Assembly (NCBI RefSeq): GCF_964048965.1
Contig: NZ_OZ040189.1
Location: 3,166,501 to 3,230,500 of the forward strand
Origin: Tenacibaculum sp. 190130A14a
Lineage (GTDB): Bacteria > Bacteroidota > Bacteroidia > Flavobacteriales > Flavobacteriaceae
Reading direction: 5' to 3'
DNA length: 64,000 nucleotides
This document shows positions 45,394 through 55,293 of the stretch, one piece after another; position 1 is the first letter of the stretch, and each line of letters opens with the position of its first letter. The notes below the pieces were generated by a model. The model was not told where the DNA came from, did not search any database, and saw only the letters and a program-made list of their open reading frames with translations. The position numbers were made by a program, and so were the translations under genes.

Positions 45394-45651
45394 CTATTTA
45401 TCAATAGAACCTAAAACACGTTGCATAAAGTTATTCAACGCTTCTTTTTTAGGAGTTCCTTCTTTCATCATCTTAGCAACTTCAATTGCTCCGTACATAT
45501 TAGAAATTAACTCTCCAATAACATCCAGCTCTTCATCTTTTAAAGATGGAACCTCTGTTAAAGCTTCTAAGGTTTCGATGGTTTCTAATACATAATCTTG
45601 ATCGTTCTCTTCTATAAAAGAAGTCAAGTGCTTAATTACTGGTAATTTCAT
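45394..45651 (-). CDS. Small conserved flavobacterial protein (DUF6952-like)
   Basis: 85 residues, helical and acidic: 'MKLPVIKHLTSFIEENDQDY', 'LEALTEVPSLKDEELDVIGE'. This small protein is commonly found next to the thioredoxin-like and peroxiredoxin genes of Flavobacteriaceae, as here (79 nt after the thioredoxin-like gene). The DUF number is from memory and less sure than the conservation. Function unknown; likely part of the peroxide-defence unit. Confidence 0.75.
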   Translation of the reverse strand: MKLPVIKHLTSFIEENDQDYVLETIETLEALTEVPSLKDEELDVIGELISNMYGAIEVAKMMKEGTPKKEALNNFMQRVLGSIDK

Positions 45652-45730
45652 ATGTTATTTTTTATGGTCTCTACAAAGTAAATCGTATGCTATAAATAGA
45701 TTACTTTGCTTTACTTGTATTGACAGTATA

Positions 45731-46039
45731 TTATACTACTTCGTTTACCAATTCTTTTAATACATCAAACTTGTTTGTTTGTACTTGATTTACAAATTTT
45801 CCGTCTACAAACGTGGCAAATGTTGGTAAATTATCTACTGTTGCCAATTCTCTACTTCCTGGAAACTTTTCGGCATCTGCTATAATAAATACAGTGTTCT
45901 CATTTTCCGTAGCTAACTTCTTAAATTTTGGCTTCATAATTCTACAATTACCACACCAAGTAGCAGAATATTGCACCACTACAGTTTTATTATCGGAAAC
46001 AATTTGTGCTAAATTGTCTTGATTTAATTCTTGTACCAT
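45731..46039 (-). CDS. Thioredoxin-family protein with WCGNC active site
   Basis: 102 residues, one thioredoxin fold. Active-site 'YSATWCGNCRIMKPKFKKLA' (Cys29, Cys32; Asn replaces the canonical Pro) and cis-Pro 'VDNLPTFATFVDGK'. In the cytoplasm it probably reduces the 2-Cys peroxiredoxin encoded just upstream. Loss of Pro in CGPC usually shifts the redox potential. Own start at 46039; the interval before it holds a hairpin behind ahpC. Confidence 0.9.
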   Translation of the reverse strand: MVQELNQDNLAQIVSDNKTVVVQYSATWCGNCRIMKPKFKKLATENENTVFIIADAEKFPGSRELATVDNLPTFATFVDGKFVNQVQTNKFDVLKELVNEVV

Positions 46040-46102
46040 AATTAATTTTATTTAATAAGAGTAAAAACTCAAAGATATGCTTGGGTAAGCATGTTAGAAG
46101 AT

Positions 46103-46138
46103 AAGTTCGTGTTTAACATATTTGAAAAACACGAACTT
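46103..46138 (-). terminator. Hairpin between ahpC-like and thioredoxin-like genes
   Basis: 12-bp perfect arms AAGTTCGTGTTT (46103-46114) and AAACACGAACTT (46127-46138), 12-nt loop, 8 nt after the peroxiredoxin stop on the minus strand. It has no strong U-run, so it may attenuate rather than end transcription into the thioredoxin-like gene. Confidence 0.55.
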
Positions 46139-46146
46139 AAAATTTA

Positions 46147-46788
46147 TTAGTTTACAGCTAAGTACTCAGCAGTAGCTTTAGCGTTAGGTTGCATTGCTTG
46201 CTTTCCTTCTTCCCAGTTAGCAGGACAAACTTCACCTTTTTCTTGTACGTGTGTATACGCATCGATTAAACGTAAGTACTCATTTACGTTACGACCAATT
46301 GGCATATGGTTAACACCTTCGTGTACAACTGTTCCTTCTTCGTCGATGATATATGTAGCTCTATAAGTTACATTATCTCCCTCAACTTGTACAGTTCCAG
46401 TAGCCTCATCATACGTTTCGTTAGTGATATCTAAAATACCTAAGATTGAAGATAAGTTACGGTTGCTATCTGCGATTAATGGATACGTTACTCCTTCGAT
46501 TCCTCCGTTATCTTTAGAAGTATTTAACCATGCAAAGTGAACCTCAGCAGTATCACAAGAAGCACCGATTACAACAGTATTTCTTTTTTCAAACTCTGGT
46601 AAAGCAGCTTGAAAAGCGTGTAATTCTGTAGGACATACAAAAGTAAAATCTTTTGGATACCAAAATAATACTACTTTCTTTTTGTTGTTTACTGCTTCTT
46701 CTAAAACATTTAACTTAAACGTATCACCCATTTCGTTCATTGCGTCAACGCTTAAATTTGGAAATTTCTTACCAACTAATGTAGCCAT
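46147..46788 (-). CDS. Typical 2-Cys peroxiredoxin (AhpC/Prx1 type)
   Basis: 213 residues. Peroxidatic Cys52 in 'FYPKDFTFVCPTEL'-like context ('WYPKDFTFVCPTELHAF'), resolving Cys188 in 'EKGEVCPANWEEGK'. Catalytic Thr, Pro and Arg of the family are in place (PxxxT...C; R143). The enzyme reduces H2O2 and organic peroxides in the cytoplasm and is recycled by a thioredoxin-like protein, here probably the one next door. It is divergent from KatG across a 302-nt spacer. Confidence 0.93.
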   Translation of the reverse strand: MATLVGKKFPNLSVDAMNEMGDTFKLNVLEEAVNNKKKVVLFWYPKDFTFVCPTELHAFQAALPEFEKRNTVVIGASCDTAEVHFAWLNTSKDNGGIEGVTYPLIADSNRNLSSILGILDITNETYDEATGTVQVEGDNVTYRATYIIDEEGTVVHEGVNHMPIGRNVNEYLRLIDAYTHVQEKGEVCPANWEEGKQAMQPNAKATAEYLAVN

Positions 46789-49295
<2,507 letters not shown>

Positions 49296-49314
49296 AACAA
49301 AACTTAGATGATAA

Positions 49315-49342
49315 AAAAAGGAGGCTTAAAAGCCTCCTTTTT
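49315..49342. terminator. Bidirectional terminator between katG and the NtrC-type gene
   Basis: AAAAAGGAGGCTT with its reverse complement AAGCCTCCTTTTT, minimal loop, flanked by A's and T's on either side. It serves convergent genes: katG and the minus-strand regulator whose stop is at 49345. Confidence 0.8.
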
Positions 49343-49344
49343 AT

Positions 49345-50508
49345 TTATTTACTAGCAAACAACTGTACATCATTTCCTGATACTTCTTTTTCTCCGAGAA
49401 TAATTAAACGTTCTACTACGTTTCTCAATTCACGAATATTCCCTGTCCAATCATATTCTTGCAACAACTTAATAGCATCATCAGAGAAATTTTTCTTTGG
49501 AGTACCTTGCTCTTTTGAAATCTTATCTGCAAAGAAATCTACCAACAACGGAATATCTTCACGTCGATCATTTAATGCAGGTACTTTGATTAAAATTACT
49601 GCCAAACGGTGGTATAAATCTTCTCTAAAACGTCCTTCTGCAATTTCCTTTTTTAAATCTTTATTCGTAGCCGCCACTACACGAACATCTACTTTGATAT
49701 CTTTATCAGAACCTACACGTTGAATTCTATTTTCTTGTAAGGCACGTAATACTTTTGCCTGTGCTGACAAACTCATGTCTCCAATTTCATCTAAGAAAAT
49801 GGTTCCCTTGTTAGCTGCTTCAAACTTCCCTGCTCTATCTTTATTGGCTCCTGTAAAACTACCTTTTACGTGTCCAAATAATTCACTTTCAATTAATTCA
49901 GAAGGAATTGCCGCACAATTTACTTCTATCATTGAAGATTTAGAACGATCTGATTTTTCGTGTAACCAATGCGCTACTAACTCTTTACCAGTTCCATTTG
50001 GTCCAGTAATTAATACACGTGCATCTGTAGCAGCAACTTTTTCTATGATTTCTTTAATATGAGTAATGGCATCACTCTCACCGATCATTTCATAGTTCTT
50101 GCTTACTTTTTTCTTCAACCGTTTGTTTTCAACTACCAGCTCTTTTCTATCTAAAGCATTACGTACAGTATTTAACAAACGATTTAAATCTGGTGGTTTT
50201 GATATATAATCAAAGGCACCTAAACGCATTGTATTAACAGCAGTATCTAAATCACCATGGCCAGAAATCATCACCATAGGTACTTCTGGTTTTAGTTTTT
50301 TAGCTTTCTCCAATACCTCAACACCATCCATTTTTGGCATCTTAATATCACACAATACTAAATCGTAATCTTTATCTTTAATCATTTCAATTCCTGCCAA
50401 TCCATCTTCAGCTTCTTCTACTTCATAGGCATCATTTTCTTCTGAAATAATTTTTTTTAAAACTCTACGGATTGCCGCTTCGTCTTCAATGATTAATATT
50501 TTTGACAT
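49345..50508 (-). CDS. NtrC-type sigma-54 response regulator lacking a C-terminal HTH
   Basis: 387 residues. Receiver domain with phospho-acceptor Asp54 ('DLVLCDIKMPKMDG'). AAA+ sigma-54 activator domain: Walker A 'ITGPNGTGKELVAHWL', loop 1 'GSFTGA' (consensus GAFTGA), Walker B 'GTIFLDEIGDM', arginine-finger region 'RFREDLYHRLAVI' and sensor 'WTGNIRELRNVVERL'. The chain ends at 'GNDVQLFASK', so the Fis-type HTH usual for NtrC is absent. Such headless forms are known in Bacteroidota and may act on sigma-54 holoenzyme from solution. The kinase partner is not adjacent. Confidence 0.9.
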   Translation of the reverse strand: MSKILIIEDEAAIRRVLKKIISEENDAYEVEEAEDGLAGIEMIKDKDYDLVLCDIKMPKMDGVEVLEKAKKLKPEVPMVMISGHGDLDTAVNTMRLGAFDYISKPPDLNRLLNTVRNALDRKELVVENKRLKKKVSKNYEMIGESDAITHIKEIIEKVAATDARVLITGPNGTGKELVAHWLHEKSDRSKSSMIEVNCAAIPSELIESELFGHVKGSFTGANKDRAGKFEAANKGTIFLDEIGDMSLSAQAKVLRALQENRIQRVGSDKDIKVDVRVVAATNKDLKKEIAEGRFREDLYHRLAVILIKVPALNDRREDIPLLVDFFADKISKEQGTPKKNFSDDAIKLLQEYDWTGNIRELRNVVERLIILGEKEVSGNDVQLFASK

Positions 50509-51124
50509 CTTCAGTTAGATTTTTACTTAAACTTTCTATTATTAATTCCTCTTTTCCTTGAAGGGATTCATCATAGGTAATAAAAAGGAATTTACCATTT
50601 TTCTTTTTAAAACGAATCAAAGACTGTTCCTTTATTATTTTATATCCTAAAAAATCATTCCAAAAATACGATTCAAAATAATTCCCTCTTGTTACTAAAC
50701 CTTTATCTGTTGCATAGAACACTCTTCTATCATTGATTAATAAATTCGCAATAAAAGTTCCTATAACTATATAAAAAGGTATATTCATTTTTGATTCTAA
50801 AAGAAAAAATCTAGTAAAATCATTACTTTCAAAATTTAAAAAGTCAAGTTTGCTTATTACTAAATACAAGATGATTGGTAAAGCTATTGAGACAAGTACT
50901 CCCAAAAACTCTGATCTAAACAATTCAATACACCCTAATTTTAACAGTTCCTTCTTTCTTTGAAAAAATTGAATTAATTCAAATACTCCTATTAAAACAT
51001 ATCCAAAAATTAGAATTAACGTTATAATAATTGCTCCATTCCAATCAATGTAACAAAACGTTACAAACAACGTCAAAATCAAATACATTAATAACTGTAT
51101 TAATTTTCTGTTTCTCATAAACAA
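50486..51124 (-). CDS. Hypothetical membrane protein
   Basis: 212 residues with about four hydrophobic segments in the first half ('LIQLLMYLILTLFVTFCYI', 'IIITLILIFGYVLIGVFELI', 'FLGVLVSIALPIILYLVI', 'IPFYIVIGTFIANLLI') and a PH-like C-terminal part ('FYATDKGLVTRGNYFESYFW', 'FKKKNGKFLFITYD'). Its end overlaps the NtrC-type gene by 23 nt, so the two are probably co-translated. Family not recognised. Confidence 0.7.
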   Translation of the reverse strand: MFMRNRKLIQLLMYLILTLFVTFCYIDWNGAIIITLILIFGYVLIGVFELIQFFQRKKELLKLGCIELFRSEFLGVLVSIALPIILYLVISKLDFLNFESNDFTRFFLLESKMNIPFYIVIGTFIANLLINDRRVFYATDKGLVTRGNYFESYFWNDFLGYKIIKEQSLIRFKKKNGKFLFITYDESLQGKEELIIESLSKNLTEDVKNINH

Positions 51125-51183
51125 ATCTCACTAACAATTAAACTTCCTGTCTCCTGTTTCCTGTTTCTTGCTATCACGCTTCT

Positions 51184-52029
51184 CTATCCCTGTTCTTTTA
51201 TAATATGTATATCTCTTTGTGGAAACGGTATACTAATATTGTGTTCTCTAAATAATTCGTCTATTCTAAAGCGAATTTCACTCTGTGGTATAATAGCTTT
51301 AAAACTATCATTCAGTGTAAAAATAAGTTTAAAATCCAGTGAGCTATCTCCAAAGTTTTCAAAAATCACTAAAGGAACTGGTTCCTTCAAAACTTTAGGA
51401 TGTTCTGTAGCCGCTTGAAGCAATAATTTTTTAACCAATTGCACATCACTTCCATAGGCAACTCCAACTGAAACACTTTCTCTAGTAGTAGTTCCGTTTT
51501 GCGTCCAATTGTATAAACTATTTGATAAATATTTATGATTCGGAATTACCAATACTTTATTGTCAATGGTCACTGCTCTGGTAGTTCTCAGTTTAATTTC
51601 CTCTACTCTACCGACCTTTCCATCTATTTCAATAATATCTCCAACATGCACACTCTGATCAAGAATAATAAAAATCCCAGAAATAATATCTTGAAAAAAG
51701 GTTTGTAATGCCAAACCAATACCAATTAACAATGCTGAAGAAGCAACTAAAATTGCACTTAAATTTACTCCAGAAGAGCTTAATATCATTGAAAATATAA
51801 TGGCATAGATAAACCAACTGGTAAAAGAAAATACCGTATTAAACTTGTTCTTATCTTCTTCTTGCAGCCTTCTTCTAACAAACTTTTTAAAATATTTAAA
51901 AACAATATTTGCTATAATGAGTGATACAATGAGTATTAAAACTGTTTTAATCGTAATATCTACACCTTTACCTCCAATTGGCAATCGGTAGTTCAATATT
52001 TCAATAACCTCTTTGGTAAATTCTTTCAT
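51184..52029 (-). CDS. MscS-family mechanosensitive ion channel
   Basis: 281 residues. Three hydrophobic helices (about 24-50, 65-85, 90-115), the last being the pore-lining 'ALLIGIGLALQTFFQDIISG' region, followed by the MscS beta domain 'SVHVGDIIEIDGKVGRVEEI' with 'VLVIPNHKYLSNSLYNW' and an alpha/beta C-terminal part. It releases solutes on hypo-osmotic shock at the inner membrane. Third gene of a minus-strand run; gap to the next start is 59 nt. Confidence 0.9.
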   Translation of the reverse strand: MKEFTKEVIEILNYRLPIGGKGVDITIKTVLILIVSLIIANIVFKYFKKFVRRRLQEEDKNKFNTVFSFTSWFIYAIIFSMILSSSGVNLSAILVASSALLIGIGLALQTFFQDIISGIFIILDQSVHVGDIIEIDGKVGRVEEIKLRTTRAVTIDNKVLVIPNHKYLSNSLYNWTQNGTTTRESVSVGVAYGSDVQLVKKLLLQAATEHPKVLKEPVPLVIFENFGDSSLDFKLIFTLNDSFKAIIPQSEIRFRIDELFREHNISIPFPQRDIHIIKEQG

Positions 52030-52036
52030 TATTTTT

Positions 52037-52354
52037 TTAATTTAATAAAGGTAGTATAATAGATAATACTAAAAAAAAGATATAACCTACTATGGAAATA
52101 TAATACTGATAATTCTTTTCTTCTTTTTTAACAATACTCAATATTGTAAAAATAACTCCAGTAACAAGAATGATAGTTCCTATAGTGGAAAATATAAACA
52201 TGTTTTGATTGAATCTTGCAGAGTCATGTAATCCTTCTGCAAAATTAATTACCAAATAAGCTACTGCTATATTTAGTACAACTAAATAAATAAGAAACTT
52301 AAAAGCCCACCTTTTATAATTGGTAGGCTTTTCGTTTAATTGAATATTTTCCAT
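52037..52354 (-). CDS. Small three-TM membrane protein
   Basis: 105 residues with three hydrophobic segments ('FLIYLVVLNIAVAYLVINF', 'MFIFSTIGTIILVTGVIFTI', 'ISIVGYIFFLVLSIILPLL'). It lies 7 nt upstream of the MscS gene and 14 nt after the ABC permease. No family recognised; operon position suggests an envelope role. Confidence 0.7.
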   Translation of the reverse strand: MENIQLNEKPTNYKRWAFKFLIYLVVLNIAVAYLVINFAEGLHDSARFNQNMFIFSTIGTIILVTGVIFTILSIVKKEEKNYQYYISIVGYIFFLVLSIILPLLN

Positions 52355-52368
52355 CTATAAATAACTTC

Positions 52369-53694
52369 TTATCCGCTATAGCGAATCCACTTCCATAAAT
52401 CTTTATAGGTAGGTTTTTTACCATAAGATAAAATACCAACTCTATAAATTTTAGCAGCAAACCATACCATAAACATAAAGGTAGCTACTAACAGTAACAT
52501 TGAAATTGCAATCTCCCACCAAGCTACTCCAAATGGAATACGCATCAACATCACAATTGGAGAAGTAAACGGTATATGAGAAAATATAATTGAAATAGGT
52601 CCATGCGGATCATTAATTACCGTAAAAAATCCAACGTATACTCCTAATATTAAAGGTAACATAATAGGCATCATAAATTGTTGTGTATCGGTCTCATTAT
52701 CTACCGCTGCACCTACAGCTGCAAATAAAGAACTATACAACATATATCCTCCTAAAAAGTAAAAAATGAATATTACAAACATTTTAAATAAAGGAAGACT
52801 AAAAAACTCAACAGCTATTTGTTCCAATTTATTTCTTTCTGCTGCCTGTTTCATTACTTCCATTTGCTCTGCAGGAATTTTTGCTGTTTGCATCTCTACT
52901 AAATCAAGTCCTAAAAGAGACGAAGCTACCAGGGTAATTATAAATAGTAACACTCCCCAAATAAAGAACTGTAATAACCCAGCAGAAGCGTTTCCTATAA
53001 TTTTACCTAACATCAATTTAAAAGGTTTTACAGAAGACACTATTACTTCAATAATTCTACTAGTCTTTTCTTCAATTACACTTCGCATTACTGAAGTACC
53101 GTAAATCATAACAAACATAAACAGCATATAACCAGCTAATCCTCCTGCAATGATACTTGCTACACTCTTTGCTTTGGATGATTTTTCTCCAGAAAAATTA
53201 AACATTTTTATATCTGAAGAAATACGTGATTCTTTAATATGCGCTAAATCAATACCAAAACTCGTTAACTTTTCATTTCTTAGTTTCTTTTCAATTCTAT
53301 TTTCTAAACTTCCCATTACGGTCATACTTGGGGAATCTTTCGAGAAAAACTCAATTGATTGTGCTAAGATTTCTAAACTGTCTTTTTTGGGAATATATAA
53401 TGCACCATAATAGTCTCCTTCTTCCACTTTCTTCTTAGAATCTTCAAGTCCTAACTTGGTAAAATCTTCAAATTTTAGTGTTTTTGAATCATTGAAAGCA
53501 TCATTGGCAAATAATCCTGATTCGTCTACAAAAACTATTTTCTTAACCTTTTCATCATTCTTTTTCATTAAGAAAAAAACCAATGCTCCCATTCCTACCA
53601 TTAACAATGGGCTCAGAAAAGTCATCATAATAAATGACTTGTTTCTAACCTTAGCAATAAACTCTCGTTCTATAATTAATCTTAATCTACGCAT
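52369..53694 (-). CDS. ABC-2 type transporter permease (NatB-like)
   Basis: 441 residues. First TM helix near 20-42, a large periplasmic loop, then five to six C-terminal TM helices ('FVMIYGTSVMRSVIEEKTSR' followed by 'IIEVIVSSVKPFKLMLGKII' is the permease signature of the ABC2_membrane_3/NatB group). Partner of the ATPase gene 3 nt upstream. The family exports Na+, antibiotics or unknown compounds; the cargo is not predictable here. Confidence 0.9.
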   Translation of the reverse strand: MRRLRLIIEREFIAKVRNKSFIMMTFLSPLLMVGMGALVFFLMKKNDEKVKKIVFVDESGLFANDAFNDSKTLKFEDFTKLGLEDSKKKVEEGDYYGALYIPKKDSLEILAQSIEFFSKDSPSMTVMGSLENRIEKKLRNEKLTSFGIDLAHIKESRISSDIKMFNFSGEKSSKAKSVASIIAGGLAGYMLFMFVMIYGTSVMRSVIEEKTSRIIEVIVSSVKPFKLMLGKIIGNASAGLLQFFIWGVLLFIITLVASSLLGLDLVEMQTAKIPAEQMEVMKQAAERNKLEQIAVEFFSLPLFKMFVIFIFYFLGGYMLYSSLFAAVGAAVDNETDTQQFMMPIMLPLILGVYVGFFTVINDPHGPISIIFSHIPFTSPIVMLMRIPFGVAWWEIAISMLLLVATFMFMVWFAAKIYRVGILSYGKKPTYKDLWKWIRYSG

Positions 53695-53697
53695 AGC

Positions 53698-54627
53698 TTA
53701 ATTATTTTTATTTACCGCCTCAATAAAAATATCGTTGGCACTTGGTATTAGTTCTACAAAATGTTGTACCTCTCCTTGAGAGGTTAAAAAAGATAATAAA
53801 TCGTTAGCTGAATTTCCTTCAGTTAACTTTACGTTCAATTTAAGTCCGTCATTTAACAATCTAAAATCTGCTGGTAATACTTTAAAGTTCTCTTTCAACT
53901 TTGCTTCTACCTCTTTTGGGCTCGCAGTATTTAAACCAACTTGGAAAGTGTTGGTTCTAAATTGTTTTTTTACATCGTCTAGCTTTCCTTCTAAAATCTT
54001 ATTTGATTTGTTAATCAAAGCTATATAATCACACATTTCTTCTACACTCTCCATTCGGTGTGTTGAAAATATAATGGTAGCCCCTTCATCTCTTAATTGT
54101 AAGATCTCTTTTGCTATTAATTGTGCGTTGATAGGATCGAATCCAGAAAAAGGCTCATCAAAAATTAATAATTTAGGTTGGTGTAACACCGTAACTATAA
54201 ACTGTACTTTTTGGGCCATTCCCTTTGATAATTCCTCAATTTTCTTTCCCCACCAAGCGCCAATATCAAACTTATCAAACCAATATTTTAATCGTTTTTT
54301 TGCTTCAGATTTACTCAATCCTTTTAATTGAGCTAAGTATAAGGCTTGCTCTCCTACTTTCATAGATTTGTACAAACCTCTTTCTTCTGGTAGGTATCCA
54401 ATATGTTCTATATGATTAGGAGCCAATTTTTCTCCATCTAAAATCACTTCACCAGCATCAGGCATGGTTATTTGATTAATAATTCTAATCAAAGAAGTTT
54501 TACCCGCTCCGTTAGGTCCTAAAAGTCCGTAAACACTCCCCTTTGGAATTTCAAGAGAAACATTATTCAATGCAGTAAATTCCCCATAGCGTTTTACTAC
54601 ATTATTAATTTGTAATAAGTTATTCAT
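53698..54627 (-). CDS. ABC transporter ATP-binding protein (NatA-like)
   Basis: 309 residues. Walker A 'GLLGPNGAGKTSLIRIINQI', signature 'IEELSKGMAQKVQFIVTVLH', Walker B 'LLIFDEPFSGFDPINAQLIA' and H-loop 'IIFSTHRMESVEEM', then the C-terminal DUF4162-type extension ('FQVGLNTASPKEVEAKLKEN'). It energises the adjoining NatB-like permease at the inner face of the membrane. First gene of the minus-strand run 54627-49345. Confidence 0.93.
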   Translation of the reverse strand: MNNLLQINNVVKRYGEFTALNNVSLEIPKGSVYGLLGPNGAGKTSLIRIINQITMPDAGEVILDGEKLAPNHIEHIGYLPEERGLYKSMKVGEQALYLAQLKGLSKSEAKKRLKYWFDKFDIGAWWGKKIEELSKGMAQKVQFIVTVLHQPKLLIFDEPFSGFDPINAQLIAKEILQLRDEGATIIFSTHRMESVEEMCDYIALINKSNKILEGKLDDVKKQFRTNTFQVGLNTASPKEVEAKLKENFKVLPADFRLLNDGLKLNVKLTEGNSANDLLSFLTSQGEVQHFVELIPSANDIFIEAVNKNN

Positions 54628-54740
54628 TGAATTTATTAGTTGATTTACTTTAAATAAGTTATCAGTACAGACAAACTTACATATTTTCTATTAATAAGTA
54701 AGATATAAACCCCAATTGTTACAAGAAGTCAAAAATAAAA

Positions 54741-54788
54741 TTTACTATGCATGCATAATTTTTTTACGATTTACTATGCATGCATAAT
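54741..54788. promoter_or_regulatory. Paired operator, two copies of a 12-bp palindrome (MarR site)
   Basis: TTTACTATGCATGCATAAT occurs at 54741-54759 and 54770-54788. Each contains the perfect palindrome TATGCATGCATA (54746-54757 and 54775-54786), centre to centre 29 bp. The second copy covers the -33 position of the marR promoter, so binding should repress; autoregulation and control of the beta-oxidation operon are expected. Confidence 0.75.
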
Positions 54789-54797
54789 AAATTTTTA

Positions 54798-54805
54798 TAT
54801 CTTTG
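54798..54805 (+). promoter_or_regulatory. -7 promoter element of the MarR/beta-oxidation operon
   Basis: TATCTTTG, an exact TAnnTTTG, ending 6 nt before the ATG at 54812. The transcription start should fall at or within a few bases of the ATG, so the mRNA may be leaderless. Confidence 0.65.
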
Positions 54806-54811
54806 ACGGGC

Positions 54812-55276
54812 ATGGATAAAAATAAATCAATAGATCATCAATTAAGAGCTACATGGCAAGCAGTTGCTAAAATGTATAATGAGCAAGCTGCAAAGCATGA
54901 TAGCACAATGGCTACAGCCTTTGTTTTATTGAATATAGATTACGAGAACGGCACCCCTTCAACGGCTTTAGGCCCACAAATGGGAATGGAGCCAACCAGC
55001 CTTTCTCGTTTATTAAAAAACATGGAGGACAAAGGTGTGATTTGTAGAGAAAAGAACCCTAATGATGGTAGAAGTGTTATCATAAAACTTACGGAGTATG
55101 GTAAAGAAATGAGAGAAGTTTCTAAGGGGCATGTATACCAATTTAACAATAAAGTAAGGGAATATATTACTGAAAAAGAGTTAGAAACTTTTTTTAAAGT
55201 AACCACTACTATAAACAAGCTTATCACCGATAAGTTAATTTATGGAGACGAAGACATTAACAAACAAGCTGTATAA
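54812..55276 (+). CDS. MarR-family repressor of the beta-oxidation operon
   Basis: 154 residues from the ATG at 54812; the TTG at 54803 lies inside the -7 element and cannot be the start. Winged helix: 'MGMEPTSLSRLLKNMEDKGV' (recognition helix) and wing 'REKNPNDGRSVIIKLTEYGK'. It lies 17 nt before the fadN-like gene, so it should control beta-oxidation in response to acyl-CoA, as FadR/FabT-like MarR proteins do; this ligand is inference. Confidence 0.88.
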   Translation: MDKNKSIDHQLRATWQAVAKMYNEQAAKHDSTMATAFVLLNIDYENGTPSTALGPQMGMEPTSLSRLLKNMEDKGVICREKNPNDGRSVIIKLTEYGKEMREVSKGHVYQFNNKVREYITEKELETFFKVTTTINKLITDKLIYGDEDINKQAV

Positions 55277-55293
55277 AACAAACCAATAGACAA

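Noticed and set aside
51140..51182. Repeated CCTGTTT-like words between the MscS gene and the membrane protein
   Set aside because: Short, imperfect, low-complexity; no structure or gene supported.
54803..54811. TTG start for the MarR gene at 54803
   Set aside because: It lies inside the -7 element; the ATG at 54812 gives a normal MarR N-terminus.
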